DNA of 64,000 bases from Ardenticatenales bacterium. Lineage in GTDB: Bacteria > Chloroflexota > Anaerolineae > Promineifilales > Promineifilaceae. Positions 35,615-46,164 of this stretch are shown one piece after another. Both the position numbers and the translations under genes were made by a program. How positions within the stretch are numbered: the stretch's first letter is position 1; every line of letters starts with the position of its first letter. The stretch is from the NCBI GenBank assembly GCA_020634515.1, contig JACKBL010000003.1, positions 310,001 through 374,000 on the forward strand, written 5' to 3'. The notes under the pieces are model-generated. The model searched no databases. It was given only the letters and a program-made list of their open reading frames with translations, and had not been told where the DNA came from.

Positions 35615-36806
35615 CGGGGAGGAGGGTGCGGAGAATGCCGGCATACTGCGCACGCACAACGGGCCAGTGATACGTGCGCCGGACGAAAGCCTGCCCCGCC
35701 GCGCCTAATCGCCGCCGCAAATCGGCGGATGCCAGCAAACGATTCAGGGCGGCCTGGAACTCATCATAACTGGTGTAGTACAGGCCGCCGCCGCTCTGCA
35801 CGCACTGGTGCTTCAGCACATCGCACGCCCCATTCGCCAGCACGGGCGTGCCCGCGTGCCACGCCTCCAGGCAAACGATGGACAGACTCTCATAGGCGGA
35901 CGGCATCACAAACACGGTGGCCGCCTGCATCGCGTCGTGTTTGTCCTCCTCCGACACAAAACCGAGGGGCAGCACATCGTCAAATGCCGGCAAAGACATA
36001 TGCGCCCGCCCCAGCAACACCAACTTTAAGGGGCGTAGGTGCCGGGCGCGATAACGGTGGAAGAAGTCCAGCAGTTGCGGCACGTTTTTCGCTTCGGTGA
36101 CGCGCCCCGCATACAGGAGAAAGTCTTCTTCGATGCCGTATTTCTGGCGAAAACGGGCGGGCGCCTGCGGGTCGGGCGCGGGCGCGTCCAGCCCGAGGCC
36201 GATGAGAAGCTGCGGCGGCAGGGGAGGGCCAATGACGCGACGCACCAGGTCGCGCTCCGGTTCGGTGAGGTGGATGATGAGTTGGGGCTGACGGAAGAGG
36301 GGGATGAATGCCGGCAAATACAAATAAGGCTCGTCATGCGCGGTTGGCAACAACACCGCCTTGTGCGCCACCAGCGGCAGGCCAAAAAACGTGGTCGCGT
36401 AGACGTACGTGACGAAAACGAACAGGTCGAACCGGTCCGCCGACTCGGCCACGAAGCGCAGCAGCGGCGACGAGTACGGCCCCTGCGCCCGCACCCAGGC
36501 GACCTCATCCGCCAGCGTGTGTTCCTGATGCAGCAGCCGGTTCGTCCGCCGCGCCGCCCGCCGCCAGTCCCGCTGGCGGTCTACGGGGAAACGATGCACC
36601 GTCACACCGTTGACCTGGCTCTCTCCCGCCGCGTAGACGTTGGCCCAGGTGGTGTAGTCGCGGGCGCAGGTGGTGATGACGTGGACGTCGGCGAGCGCGG
36701 TGAGATGCTCCGCCAGCGCGCGCGCCGCCTGTTCCGCGCCGCCGTTCACGTCCGCGCCATACCGCTGCACGACGAACGCCAGACGCGGTCCGTCCGCCGC
36801 GCTCAC
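35604..36806 (-). CDS. Glycosyltransferase family 4 (GT-B)
   Basis: 400 residues. The N-terminal Q-R-Y-G-A-D-V-N-G-G-A-E-Q-A-A-R loop and the donor-domain motif Y-E-S-L-S-I-V-C-L-E-A-W-H-A-G-T-P-V-L-A (E-x7-E) identify a GT4. It is co-linear with the enzyme at 40805-42013 (shared R-F-R-Q-K-Y-G-I, D-K-H/Y-D-A and A-L-V/C-L-E regions), so the two form one subfamily. Its ATG overlaps the FkbM methyltransferase stop by four bases. Likely a cytoplasmic sugar transferase for the surface glycan made by this cluster; the sugar is unknown. Confidence 0.88.
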   Translation of the reverse strand: MSAADGPRLAFVVQRYGADVNGGAEQAARALAEHLTALADVHVITTCARDYTTWANVYAAGESQVNGVTVHRFPVDRQRDWRRAARRTNRLLHQEHTLADEVAWVRAQGPYSSPLLRFVAESADRFDLFVFVTYVYATTFFGLPLVAHKAVLLPTAHDEPYLYLPAFIPLFRQPQLIIHLTEPERDLVRRVIGPPLPPQLLIGLGLDAPAPDPQAPARFRQKYGIEEDFLLYAGRVTEAKNVPQLLDFFHRYRARHLRPLKLVLLGRAHMSLPAFDDVLPLGFVSEEDKHDAMQAATVFVMPSAYESLSIVCLEAWHAGTPVLANGACDVLKHQCVQSGGGLYYTSYDEFQAALNRLLASADLRRRLGAAGQAFVRRTYHWPVVRAQYAGILRTLLPATV

Positions 36807-37825
36807 CCACCCTCCACGGGCGTGGCTACCAGGTCCAGGTGGGTTTCCTCGCCGGCGGCAAAATAGGTCATGATTTGTGCCGGCATCATCGGCGGAAGTT
36901 TCTCGCCAGATGCCGGCAGCACCCGCACCTGGTAATCGAGATCGAGCAGCGCCTGCACGAATGACTCCGGGGCAGTGCGGCTGGTTTCCTGGATCAAGTA
37001 GGGCGAAAAATCGGTGACGATGACGGGGCGAAGCTGGCGCACAAGCTGCGTCATACCCCGCAGCGCCCGCGGCTCCGCGCCCTCGATGTCCATTTTCACC
37101 ACGTCAAGCTGCGGCAGCGCCCCCAGGTAATCATCCAGCACCACCGCTTCCACCGGCAGCACATCCACATCCAGGTCCAGCGGCTGGCCGGCGGCCTTAT
37201 CCAACAGTCGCCCGCGCGTGCTATCCTCGCCCACCGCCAGGCGTAAGGTCTCGCGAGCTTCCGCCAGGGCGTAGGGGTGCAGCATCACGTTGGTCAGTCC
37301 GTTGGCGGCCACGCTGCGGTGAATCAATTCGCAGTTTTGTAGGTTCGGCTCAAAGGCGATGACGTGCCCCTGCGCACCCACGAGTTGACCGGCCATGATC
37401 GTGTAATAGCCTACGTTGGCGCCGATGTCCAGGAAAACGTGCCCCGGACGCAGCAGGCGTTGGATTTCGCCGGTAACGTGCGGCTCGTAGACGCGGTCAC
37501 GGGCGATGACGGCCCCAACCTGGCGGTCATTGAGGCGCACATACAGCTTGAAGTCAGTCAGCTCGAGGAGGTGCGGGTGGGATGCTTCCGCCTGAAGTCG
37601 TCGGAATTCGGGGCGGTTGAGGAAATCGTCAACCAGGGTATCAATCGTCAGCGGTTGTTTTTCCAACAATTCTTGCCAATAAGTCCAACCCTGGGGGTCT
37701 GGCTCACGCCGCAGCAGCAGGCGATAGCAGTACCGTACGTCTTCAATGGTGGCCTCATGAAACGGGCGGTCTCCGGGAGGGGAGGGTGAGTTATCGGTCA
37801 ATAGGGTCATTGCGGCCAACACCAT
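36803..37825 (-). CDS. FkbM-family methyltransferase with N-terminal DUF4214-like domain
   Basis: 340 residues. Residues about 25-75 (Y-R-L-L-L-R-R-E-P-D-P-Q-G-W-T-Y-W, F-L-N-R-P-E-F) match the DUF4214 helical domain, often fused to glycan enzymes. The FkbM methyltransferase domain follows: V-F-L-D-I-G-A-N-V-G-Y-Y-T (SAM motif I), V-I-A-F-E-P-N, and V-V-K-M-D-I-E-G-A-E-P. Such enzymes O-methylate sugars or glycans. The start may be 37825 or the ATG five codons later (37810). Translation is coupled to the next GT4 by an ATGA overlap. Confidence 0.85.
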   Translation of the reverse strand: MVLAAMTLLTDNSPSPPGDRPFHEATIEDVRYCYRLLLRREPDPQGWTYWQELLEKQPLTIDTLVDDFLNRPEFRRLQAEASHPHLLELTDFKLYVRLNDRQVGAVIARDRVYEPHVTGEIQRLLRPGHVFLDIGANVGYYTIMAGQLVGAQGHVIAFEPNLQNCELIHRSVAANGLTNVMLHPYALAEARETLRLAVGEDSTRGRLLDKAAGQPLDLDVDVLPVEAVVLDDYLGALPQLDVVKMDIEGAEPRALRGMTQLVRQLRPVIVTDFSPYLIQETSRTAPESFVQALLDLDYQVRVLPASGEKLPPMMPAQIMTYFAAGEETHLDLVATPVEGG

Positions 37826-37860
37826 GAACGGGCATGAGAGAGAAGCGTGCTTGTGTTTCA

Positions 37861-37893
37861 GATTGGTTCATTCTCCAAGAATGAACCAATCTA
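37861..37893. repeat. Perfect inverted repeat AGATTGGTTCATT
   Basis: AGATTGGTTCATT and AATGAACCAATCT flank a 7-base loop (CTCCAAG). Half of it, including the loop, is repeated inverted at about 21771-21794, just upstream of the kinase gene. No proper T tract on the minus strand. Copies of GGGAAAC follow (37910-37970). Confidence 0.55.
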
Positions 37894-37983
37894 TTTTATC
37901 ACACTCCCATGGGAAACAGGGAAACGGTGGCCCTGGGAAACCCGCTTTTTACGGGAAACCGGGCAACTATCCCCCAACTGCCC

Positions 37984-39057
37984 CTACCCGCTGATCACGT
38001 CGGCCAAATGCGCGTTCCAGGCGCGGCGCACCGCGGGTTCGAGGAAGGTGGGGAGGCGTTGGCGCTGGCGGGCAATGAGGCGCCGGCGCAGGGGGGCGTC
38101 GTCCAGCAGAAGGTGGATGAGTTCGGCGAGGGCGGGGTAATGTTTGTGGTGAAAGAGAATGCCGGCATCGCCCAGCGTGGCGGGAACCGCCCCCGCCGCA
38201 AATGCCAGCACCGGCAGCTCCGCCGCCATGCACTCCACCAACGGCTTGCCAAATCCCTCATGCTCGCTCATGGACACAAACCAATCGGCGCAGCGGTAAT
38301 ACGTCACCAGGTCCGCCGCCAGCACCTTCCCCGGCAGCAGCAATGCGTCGCCCATTCCCAACCGCGTCGCCTCCCCGCGCAGCCAATCCCCGTACCCCAT
38401 CACCCATGGGTCGCCCACCAGCGCCAGCCGCGCCGTAGGGCGCAGGCGACGCAGGTAAAAGAGTAGCTTGAGCAAGTCCTCCTGCCGCTTGTTGGGGGCC
38501 AGGCGTCCGACGAACAGGAGGAGCGGACCTGGGTGCGCGCGCAGGTCGGCGGCCAGGGTTTCGTTCAGCGCCCCTTGATAGGGGGCGGCGTCCAGCGGCA
38601 AAGGCAGCACGGCCACGTTGTCAAAGCCGGCGGCGCGTAGGTCGGCGGCGTTGTAGTCGGAGACGGCCAGCGCCAGGTCGGCGCGTGGTTGTAGCCGGGC
38701 CAGTTGCTGTTCTCCCAGGCGCGCACGATGCACCCAGGCGGGATCAATGCCGGCAAAATACCGCGCCGGCGTGATGTTGTGATAAATCAGGATCAGGCGG
38801 GGCGAGAGGGCGGTGACTTGGGCCACCATCGGGTCGCCCACGCTGTGGTGAAAGATGAGCCACGGCTCGCGTCGTCGCGGACGATAGCGGGCAAAGGGGC
38901 GCACCCTATCTGCCATGCTGGGGTGAATGTGTTCGGCGAAGATGTCGGATTCGTAGCCGTCCGCTCGCAGCCAGCGCTGGATCATCAGCGCATGGTCGGT
39001 GATGGCGTCCCCGGCGGTGGCGCCCACCAGCACCTGATGCAACGCGCGCGGTTTCAT
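37984..39057 (-). CDS. Glycosyltransferase family 4 (GT-B)
   Basis: 357 residues. It begins Q-V-L-V-G-A-T-A-G-D-A-I-T-D-H-A and contains I-Y-H-N-I-T-P, the acceptor-domain His region, then L-F-V-G-R-L-A-P-N-K-R-Q-E-D and E-H-E-G-F-G-K-P-L-V-E-C-M-A-A-E-L-P-V-L-A (E-x7-E). The ATG overlaps the stop of the PQQ-type dehydrogenase upstream by four bases. Member of the surface-glycan gene string; donor and acceptor unknown. Confidence 0.88.
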   Translation of the reverse strand: MKPRALHQVLVGATAGDAITDHALMIQRWLRADGYESDIFAEHIHPSMADRVRPFARYRPRRREPWLIFHHSVGDPMVAQVTALSPRLILIYHNITPARYFAGIDPAWVHRARLGEQQLARLQPRADLALAVSDYNAADLRAAGFDNVAVLPLPLDAAPYQGALNETLAADLRAHPGPLLLFVGRLAPNKRQEDLLKLLFYLRRLRPTARLALVGDPWVMGYGDWLRGEATRLGMGDALLLPGKVLAADLVTYYRCADWFVSMSEHEGFGKPLVECMAAELPVLAFAAGAVPATLGDAGILFHHKHYPALAELIHLLLDDAPLRRRLIARQRQRLPTFLEPAVRRAWNAHLADVISG

Positions 39058-40262
39058 GGCGTGTATCCCAGTTTGATGAGGTGCCCGTCGAAGGTGTCGG
39101 CGACGTAGAGTTCACCGTCGCTACCCTGGCCGAAGGTGGTGATGTTGTGGCCGACTTCGCCGAGTTTACGCATTTGCCACGTCCCTGCCGGCGCGGCGGA
39201 AAGTCCCCAGACGCCGCCGCCGCAGAAGTCGGCGAAGAGGTAGGTTCCCTGCAAAGCGGGGTATTGCGTGCCACGGTAAACGTAGCCGCCGGTGATGGCG
39301 CAGTTGCCGGCATCGTGCGCATACACCGCCGCCGGAAACGTAAACGAGGCTTCTTCGCCACACCCATCCAGATTCAGGGGCGCGAACCCTTCGTAGCAGC
39401 GCCAGCCAAAGTTGAGGCCACCGGGAGTAGATGCCGGCAAAACGTCCACCTCCTCCCAACTACTCTCGCCCACGTCGCCGATATACAGGTCGCCCGTGCC
39501 GGCATCAAAACTGATGCGCCACGGATTGCGGAACCCGACCTGCCATATCTCGCCATACGCCCCGTCCACCCCCACAAACGGATTGTCCGCGGGAATGGCG
39601 TAAGGCTCGCCCCCGTCCACGTCCAGCCGCAAAATCTTGCCTACGAGGTAATCGGGCCGCTGCGCGAAATCGACGCCCGTGCCGTAACCGCCATCCCCCA
39701 GGCTGATGTAGAGGTAGCCGTCGGGGCCGAAGGCCAGGTCGCCGCCCTGGTGCGCGGCATTGTACTGCGTCACGGTGAGCAGGGGGGTTTCGCTGCCCGC
39801 GTCCGCCGCGTCCGGGTTGTCGCCACTGACGGTGAAACGGGACAGAACGACGTCGCCGGATTGGTTTGTGTAGGTGAGGTAGAAGCGACCGTTGCCGGCA
39901 TAATCAGGATGAAAAGCCAGTCCCAGCAATCCCTGCTCCGTAAAATTAGCGTTGACTTCGTCGGAAATGTCCAGGAACAGGTTCGACAGCAGTGTGCCGT
40001 CAGCTTCAATAATGCGGATGGTTCCCTCTCGTTCGGTGACGTAGAGGCGATCCGTGCCGTCGTTCTTGATGCTCGTCGGCTGCGCCAACCCCGTGGCAAA
40101 CGTGGTGCCCCATATCCCCCCCGTTGCCCGGAAATGGGGCAAATACACCCGGAAATCGGCGGCGGAAGACGCCTCCAGCCGCGTGAGCCATGAGCGACTG
40201 AACCCGAGTAAACCGACCAGTCCAACGCACAAAAAGAGCCATAAATTCGCTTGTTTCTTCAT
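39054..40262 (-). CDS. Secreted PQQ-dependent sugar dehydrogenase-like protein (GSDH family)
   Basis: About 402 residues from the ATG at 40262. Signal peptide L-W-L-F-L-C-V-G-L-V-G-L-L-G-F, then F-R-V-Y-L-P-H-F, and a beta-propeller with G-L-A-Q-P-T-S-I, R-L-Y-V-T-E-R-E-G-T-I-R, Q-G-L-L-G-L-A-F-H-P-D-Y, H-Q-G-G-D-L-A-F-G-P-D-G-Y-L-Y-I-S-L-G-D-G-G, and W-Q-V-G-F-R-N-P-W-R-I-S-F. This is the glucose/sorbosone dehydrogenase fold (also seen in the hedgehog-interacting protein). The conserved His in the propeller fits a catalytic role, but PQQ use is not proven. No PQQ biosynthesis genes are nearby. It is coupled to the GT4 gene that follows. Confidence 0.85.
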   Translation of the reverse strand: MKKQANLWLFLCVGLVGLLGFSRSWLTRLEASSAADFRVYLPHFRATGGIWGTTFATGLAQPTSIKNDGTDRLYVTEREGTIRIIEADGTLLSNLFLDISDEVNANFTEQGLLGLAFHPDYAGNGRFYLTYTNQSGDVVLSRFTVSGDNPDAADAGSETPLLTVTQYNAAHQGGDLAFGPDGYLYISLGDGGYGTGVDFAQRPDYLVGKILRLDVDGGEPYAIPADNPFVGVDGAYGEIWQVGFRNPWRISFDAGTGDLYIGDVGESSWEEVDVLPASTPGGLNFGWRCYEGFAPLNLDGCGEEASFTFPAAVYAHDAGNCAITGGYVYRGTQYPALQGTYLFADFCGGGVWGLSAAPAGTWQMRKLGEVGHNITTFGQGSDGELYVADTFDGHLIKLGYTP

Positions 40263-40302
40263 CGCTTCGGGACAGCCCAGGCTCCCAACGCTTCCTGATG
40301 GC

Positions 40303-40803
40303 TCAATAAGGCAGGCCGTCCACTTCCTCCTCTGGTTGATCGGGCGCATCCTGCCGCGCGGCCATCATCCGCGCCAACGCGCTCACCGCCGCCAGCAGGT
40401 GTTGCTGCACCTGGACGGTGTTCGCCGCCTGCCGGTTGACGTAAAAGAGGACGAGTTGGTGCGCCTGCGCCCGCACCAGCGCCCACAGCCGCCCCAGCAC
40501 GGGCAGCCGCGTCGCCGGAGACGGGGCCAAAACGGGGGTCGTGTCTTGCTGCTGCATCAGGGTCAGCGCCTGGCGCAAGTGGTCGGCGACGCCTTCTAAA
40601 TCGGCGACGTTCGCCGCGTCCTCCAGGGTCGCCGCCGGGCTAAAAATGCCAAAACGGGGCGGCTCCGCTCCCCAGGCGCGCGCCCGTGTTGCCAGACCAG
40701 CGCGCACCTTCGTCAGCAATGCCGGCATCGCCTCATCCACCTCCACCCACCCCTCCGGCACCGGGTCCGTATAAGAAAAATACTCCGCCATCACGCCACC
40801 CAT
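40303..40803 (-). CDS. Small uncharacterised glycan-cluster protein, paralogue A
   Basis: About 166 residues (start at 40803, or 40791 if the second ATG is used). The central part reads R-L-P-V-L-G-R-L-W-A-L-V-R, then H-Q-L-V-L-F-Y-V-N-R-Q-A-A and Q-Q-H-L-L-A-A-V-S-A-L-A. The 42006-42383 gene product has the same segment order, so both belong to one family. It appears helical, with no signal peptide. The ATG follows the upstream GT4 stop by one base, so it is tightly coupled. I do not recognise a named domain. A partner or scaffold role for the adjacent GT4 is inference. Confidence 0.65.
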   Translation of the reverse strand: MGGVMAEYFSYTDPVPEGWVEVDEAMPALLTKVRAGLATRARAWGAEPPRFGIFSPAATLEDAANVADLEGVADHLRQALTLMQQQDTTPVLAPSPATRLPVLGRLWALVRAQAHQLVLFYVNRQAANTVQVQQHLLAAVSALARMMAARQDAPDQPEEEVDGLPY

Positions 40804-40804
40804 C

Positions 40805-42013
40805 CTACGCGCCACGCGCCACGCGCGCCAGCAGCGCCCGATAACGCGCCACCACCACGTCCCAATGGAAATTCGCCAGCACGTAGCGCCGACCCTGCTC
40901 CCCCATGCGGCGCGCCGTCTGGGGTTGCGCCTGGAAGTAGTCCAGCGTGGCGGCGAATTCATCATAATCGGCGAAGTATAAACCAGCATTCGCTTTCTGG
41001 CACTGCTCCACCGTGACCGCGCAATCCGCGTGGACCAGTGCCGGTCGCTGCGCCAGCCAGCTTTCCATCAGCACCAGGGAAAAGCTCTCGTTGGTGGAGG
41101 GCTGACACAAGAGGAGGGAGGCGGCGTGGGCGTCGTATTTGTCCTGGCGCGGGACGAAGCCGAGGTCCACGACGGAATCGGCCAGGTCGAGAGGGATGGT
41201 GATGTCGCCCGGTCCAATGAAGAGCAGGCGCAGGGAGGGGCGGCGCTGATGGACGTATCGTCGCCAGTAATCGAGGAGGAGGGGAGTGTTTTTGCCGGCA
41301 TCCTTCCGCCCCGCCACCAGCACAAAATCCCCCCGGATGCCATATTTCTGGCGAAAGCGGTCCTCGTCCCCCTGCCAATCCGTATCCACCCCCTCCCCCA
41401 ACACCACGCGCAACTGCCCCTCATCCCGCGGGTAGAGCGCGTCCGCCAGGGCCAATTCGGCCTCCGTGTGCAGAATGAGGCCGCGCACGTGGGGGAAAAC
41501 CTGGCGGTAGAGGCTGAGGCGGGCGTAGCTTTCGTCGTGCAGGCAGGGGATGACGAGGCTGCGTCGCGGCCAGACCTGCGCGCCGTAGTAGGTGGTGGCG
41601 AACATGTAGGGGATGAAGAGGAAGAGGGTGCTGGCGGGGGCGGTGCGGATGTGGTCGTAGAGGTCGGGGCAGTTGATCATCTGGCGGATGTAGGTCTGCT
41701 CCTGCCGCGGCGTGATGGGCAGGTTCTGCATCAGGCGCCAGTTGACGGCGTCGAAGGCGGCGCGGTCCCGCCGCCGCACGGGGAAGCGGCGCACGGGGAC
41801 GCCGTTGATGGTTTCGCGGGTGGTTTTGTGGTGGTTTTTGCTCCAGTCGGCGAAGAAGTCGCGGATGGTGGTGGTGAGGATGTGGGCGGAAATGCCGGCA
41901 TGCACCAACCGCTCCGCCGTCCGCCTCGTTTCCGCCTCCATCCCCCCCGGAATATCCGCTCCATACCACGGCGTCACGAACGCAACGTTAATGTCGGGCT
42001 GGGCTTCACTCAT
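40805..42013 (-). CDS. Glycosyltransferase family 4 (GT-B)
   Basis: About 402 residues from the ATG at 42013 (M-S-E-A-Q-P-D-I-N-V-A-F-V-T-P-W-Y-G). The GT4 motif N-E-S-F-S-L-V-L-M-E-S-W-L-A-Q-R-P-A-L-V has the E-x7-E pair. It is co-linear with 35604-36806. The start overlaps the end of the upstream small protein by eight bases (ATGAGTGA), and a second small protein of the same family follows at once. The arrangement small protein, GT4, small protein suggests a functional unit. Confidence 0.88.
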   Translation of the reverse strand: MSEAQPDINVAFVTPWYGADIPGGMEAETRRTAERLVHAGISAHILTTTIRDFFADWSKNHHKTTRETINGVPVRRFPVRRRDRAAFDAVNWRLMQNLPITPRQEQTYIRQMINCPDLYDHIRTAPASTLFLFIPYMFATTYYGAQVWPRRSLVIPCLHDESYARLSLYRQVFPHVRGLILHTEAELALADALYPRDEGQLRVVLGEGVDTDWQGDEDRFRQKYGIRGDFVLVAGRKDAGKNTPLLLDYWRRYVHQRRPSLRLLFIGPGDITIPLDLADSVVDLGFVPRQDKYDAHAASLLLCQPSTNESFSLVLMESWLAQRPALVHADCAVTVEQCQKANAGLYFADYDEFAATLDYFQAQPQTARRMGEQGRRYVLANFHWDVVVARYRALLARVARGA

Positions 42014-42383
42014 CCCGCGCCTGTTCCCGTTCCAGGTCCTCACCCAGAACACTCAACGCCCGCAGCAGGTGCGTATTCACCTTCATCTGCTCCGCGGCCA
42101 TCTGGTTGAGGTAGAACAGCACCAACTCATGCACCTTGCGCCGCGCCCACTCGATGAGGGGGCCGATGAGGGGGATGGGCACTTTGCTGACAAAGATGCG
42201 CGGCTTGATCTGGTCGTAGGCCAGACCGGCCTGATAGAGATGCTCGTAGAATGCCGGCGAAAAGCGCCGCCCGCTGACGGAGACGACCGGCGGTTGTCCC
42301 GTTTGCGCCGCGCGCTGGGCCAGAATCTCGGCGCGGATCTGCTGCATGATTTCTTCGACGTTGACTTCTGGTTCACTCATCAT
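42006..42383 (-). CDS. Small uncharacterised glycan-cluster protein, paralogue B
   Basis: About 125 residues (ATG at 42383, or the next ATG at 42380). It begins with an acidic helix (V-N-V-E-E-I-M-Q-Q-I-R-A-E-I) and continues P-L-I-G-P-L-I-E-W-A-R, H-E-L-V-L-F-Y-L-N-Q-M-A-A, and N-T-H-L-L-R-A-L-S-V-L. It shares the P-x-(I/L)-G, H-x-L-V-L-F-Y and H-L-L-x-A pattern with paralogue A. It starts 13 bases after the valS stop, so valS and the glycan genes are probably co-transcribed. Confidence 0.65.
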   Translation of the reverse strand: MMSEPEVNVEEIMQQIRAEILAQRAAQTGQPPVVSVSGRRFSPAFYEHLYQAGLAYDQIKPRIFVSKVPIPLIGPLIEWARRKVHELVLFYLNQMAAEQMKVNTHLLRALSVLGEDLEREQARDE

Positions 42384-42396
42384 CACCCTTCCCTGT

Positions 42397-45084
<2,688 letters not shown>

Positions 45085-45421
45085 ATCAGCACTCCTTCAA
45101 AAATGTAGGGCGATTTTCCAAATCGCCCGCCCGATTTGGAAAATCGGGCTACGACGGCACACCATTTTCATTATAAATCTGCGTCATCTGCGAAATCTGT
45201 GATAACGTTTTCAGGCTCTTTCGGATTTCGCGGGGTCTGCCCCACATATAGATTTGGAGTCAAGGCTTTAGCCGGTTCTTGAGTCAAGGCTTTAGCCGGT
45301 TCTTGCGCACACATTCCGGCAAAAGCCTCCACTCCCCGCGAATTCCTGGAGGACGGCCCGTCGCGGCCCATGTTGTCTCCTCAGATGCGCCAATCGTGGT
45401 CGGCGGCGCGCATCCTGACAA
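45085..45421 (-). other. Spacer between T-box and valS start: 24-bp tandem repeat and hairpin
   Basis: Contains a perfect tandem duplication of 24 bases (45257-45280 and 45281-45304, core CAAGGCTTTAGCCGG). It also has an imperfect 19-bp inverted repeat at 45107-45150 (AGGGCGATTTTCCAAATCG type), followed on the minus strand by ACATTTTTG. This stem plus T run could be a second attenuator. The T-box is usually much closer to the gene, so this spacer may be an insertion. Confidence 0.45.
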
Positions 45422-45700
45422 TAAAAAACTCTCTCATCCAGCAAGGACGAGAGAGTTGATCTCACGCGGTACCACCTTGGTTCCGCGGCAACCTCCCTGG
45501 TCGCCGCGACACTTTAACGCTATAACGGGCGTACCCGAACGAGGCTTACGCAGGCAAAATGCCCTTCGGCCTGTCAACTCCTGGGCGACGTTCGGCGGCG
45601 TCTGAAGTGCGAAGGCTCTCAGCCGGTGACCCTCGCTCTCTGTTTTAGAGAGGCAATCTCTGTCATCAGGGGAGCCGCTTACTCCTCCCAGTCATCGTTT
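45422..45700 (-). promoter_or_regulatory. T-box riboswitch (leader of valS)
   Basis: On the minus strand the highly conserved T-box sequence AAGGTGGTACCGCG (within the complement of 45465-45480) is followed by a terminator: a 9-bp stem (45427-45435 with 45449-45457, AACTCTCTC) and a T tract. Upstream lies AGAGAGCGAGGGTCACCGG, resembling the distal part of Stem I, then GAAC-GTC-GCC, where GTC (complement of 45587-45589) is a good candidate valine specifier codon. Uncharged tRNA-Val binding should favour the antiterminator and allow valS transcription. The specifier assignment is inference from similarity to tyrS-type leaders. Confidence 0.88.
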
Positions 45701-45723
45701 TTGCTTGTTCAAGTTTGGCAAGT

Positions 45724-45752
45724 AGTATAGCGGATGGGGAAAGGGAGAGCAA
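45724..45752 (-). promoter_or_regulatory. Sigma-70 promoter for T-box/valS
   Basis: On the minus strand, TTGCTC (complement of 45747-45752) and TATACT (complement of 45724-45729) with a 17-base spacer, ending about 25 bases before the T-box starts. The insertion sequence begins only 17 bases upstream of the -35 box. Confidence 0.6.
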
Positions 45753-45819
45753 TACCCAATTTCAGGTTGGGTGCGTTCAAAAGTTGTGTAAGAATGGAGA
45801 AGCGAGCAAAATAGTCAGT

Positions 45820-46164
45820 ATGAACACGAATGAACAATCTTGGCACGATAAATTTGCAGAATTGGAAACCAATATCCACGTGTGGTGGCGGCAGCAACGC
45901 CAGTACACACTCACCGAAATCGAAGAGGCTGTCGACGCTGAATTGGCACAATTGCGTCAACAACTCGTCGAAGACCTGCTTGGGGAGATGTCCTGCCAAG
46001 AGCCGGACATGAGCAAACCGCTTTGCCCGGCATGTCAGGAGGTCATGAAACCAAATGGAAAGAAAAAACGGCGCTTGCGCAGCAAAGAGGACCAGGTGAT
46101 TGAACTCAACCGGGAACAAATGCGTTGTCCAGCTTGCGGGATGACGCTTTTTCCCCCTGGATGA
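45820..46164 (+). CDS. ISKra4-type transposase, N-terminal part (ORF A)
   Basis: 114 residues from the ATG at 45820. It contains a zinc-binding pair C-P-A-C and C-P-A-C-G (C-P-A-C-Q-E-V-M ... M-R-C-P-A-C-G-M-T), the N-terminal feature of ISKra4-type transposases. It ends at TGA 46162-46164. The stop lies inside a run, CTTTTTCCCCCTGGATGA, that also carries the start of the overlapping frame, so this part and the next probably form one protein by frameshift, or the element is recently mutated. Confidence 0.75.
   Translation: MNTNEQSWHDKFAELETNIHVWWRQQRQYTLTEIEEAVDAELAQLRQQLVEDLLGEMSCQEPDMSKPLCPACQEVMKPNGKKKRRLRSKEDQVIELNREQMRCPACGMTLFPPG

Noticed and set aside
37861..37893. Terminator at the AGATTGGTTCATT inverted repeat
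   Set aside because: There is no T tract after the stem in the direction of the genes, so I list it as a repeat only.
45171..45371. 66-codon open frame in the T-box to valS spacer
   Set aside because: It is created by the 24-bp tandem repeat and lies in the untranslated spacer; it has no ribosome-binding site or similarity.
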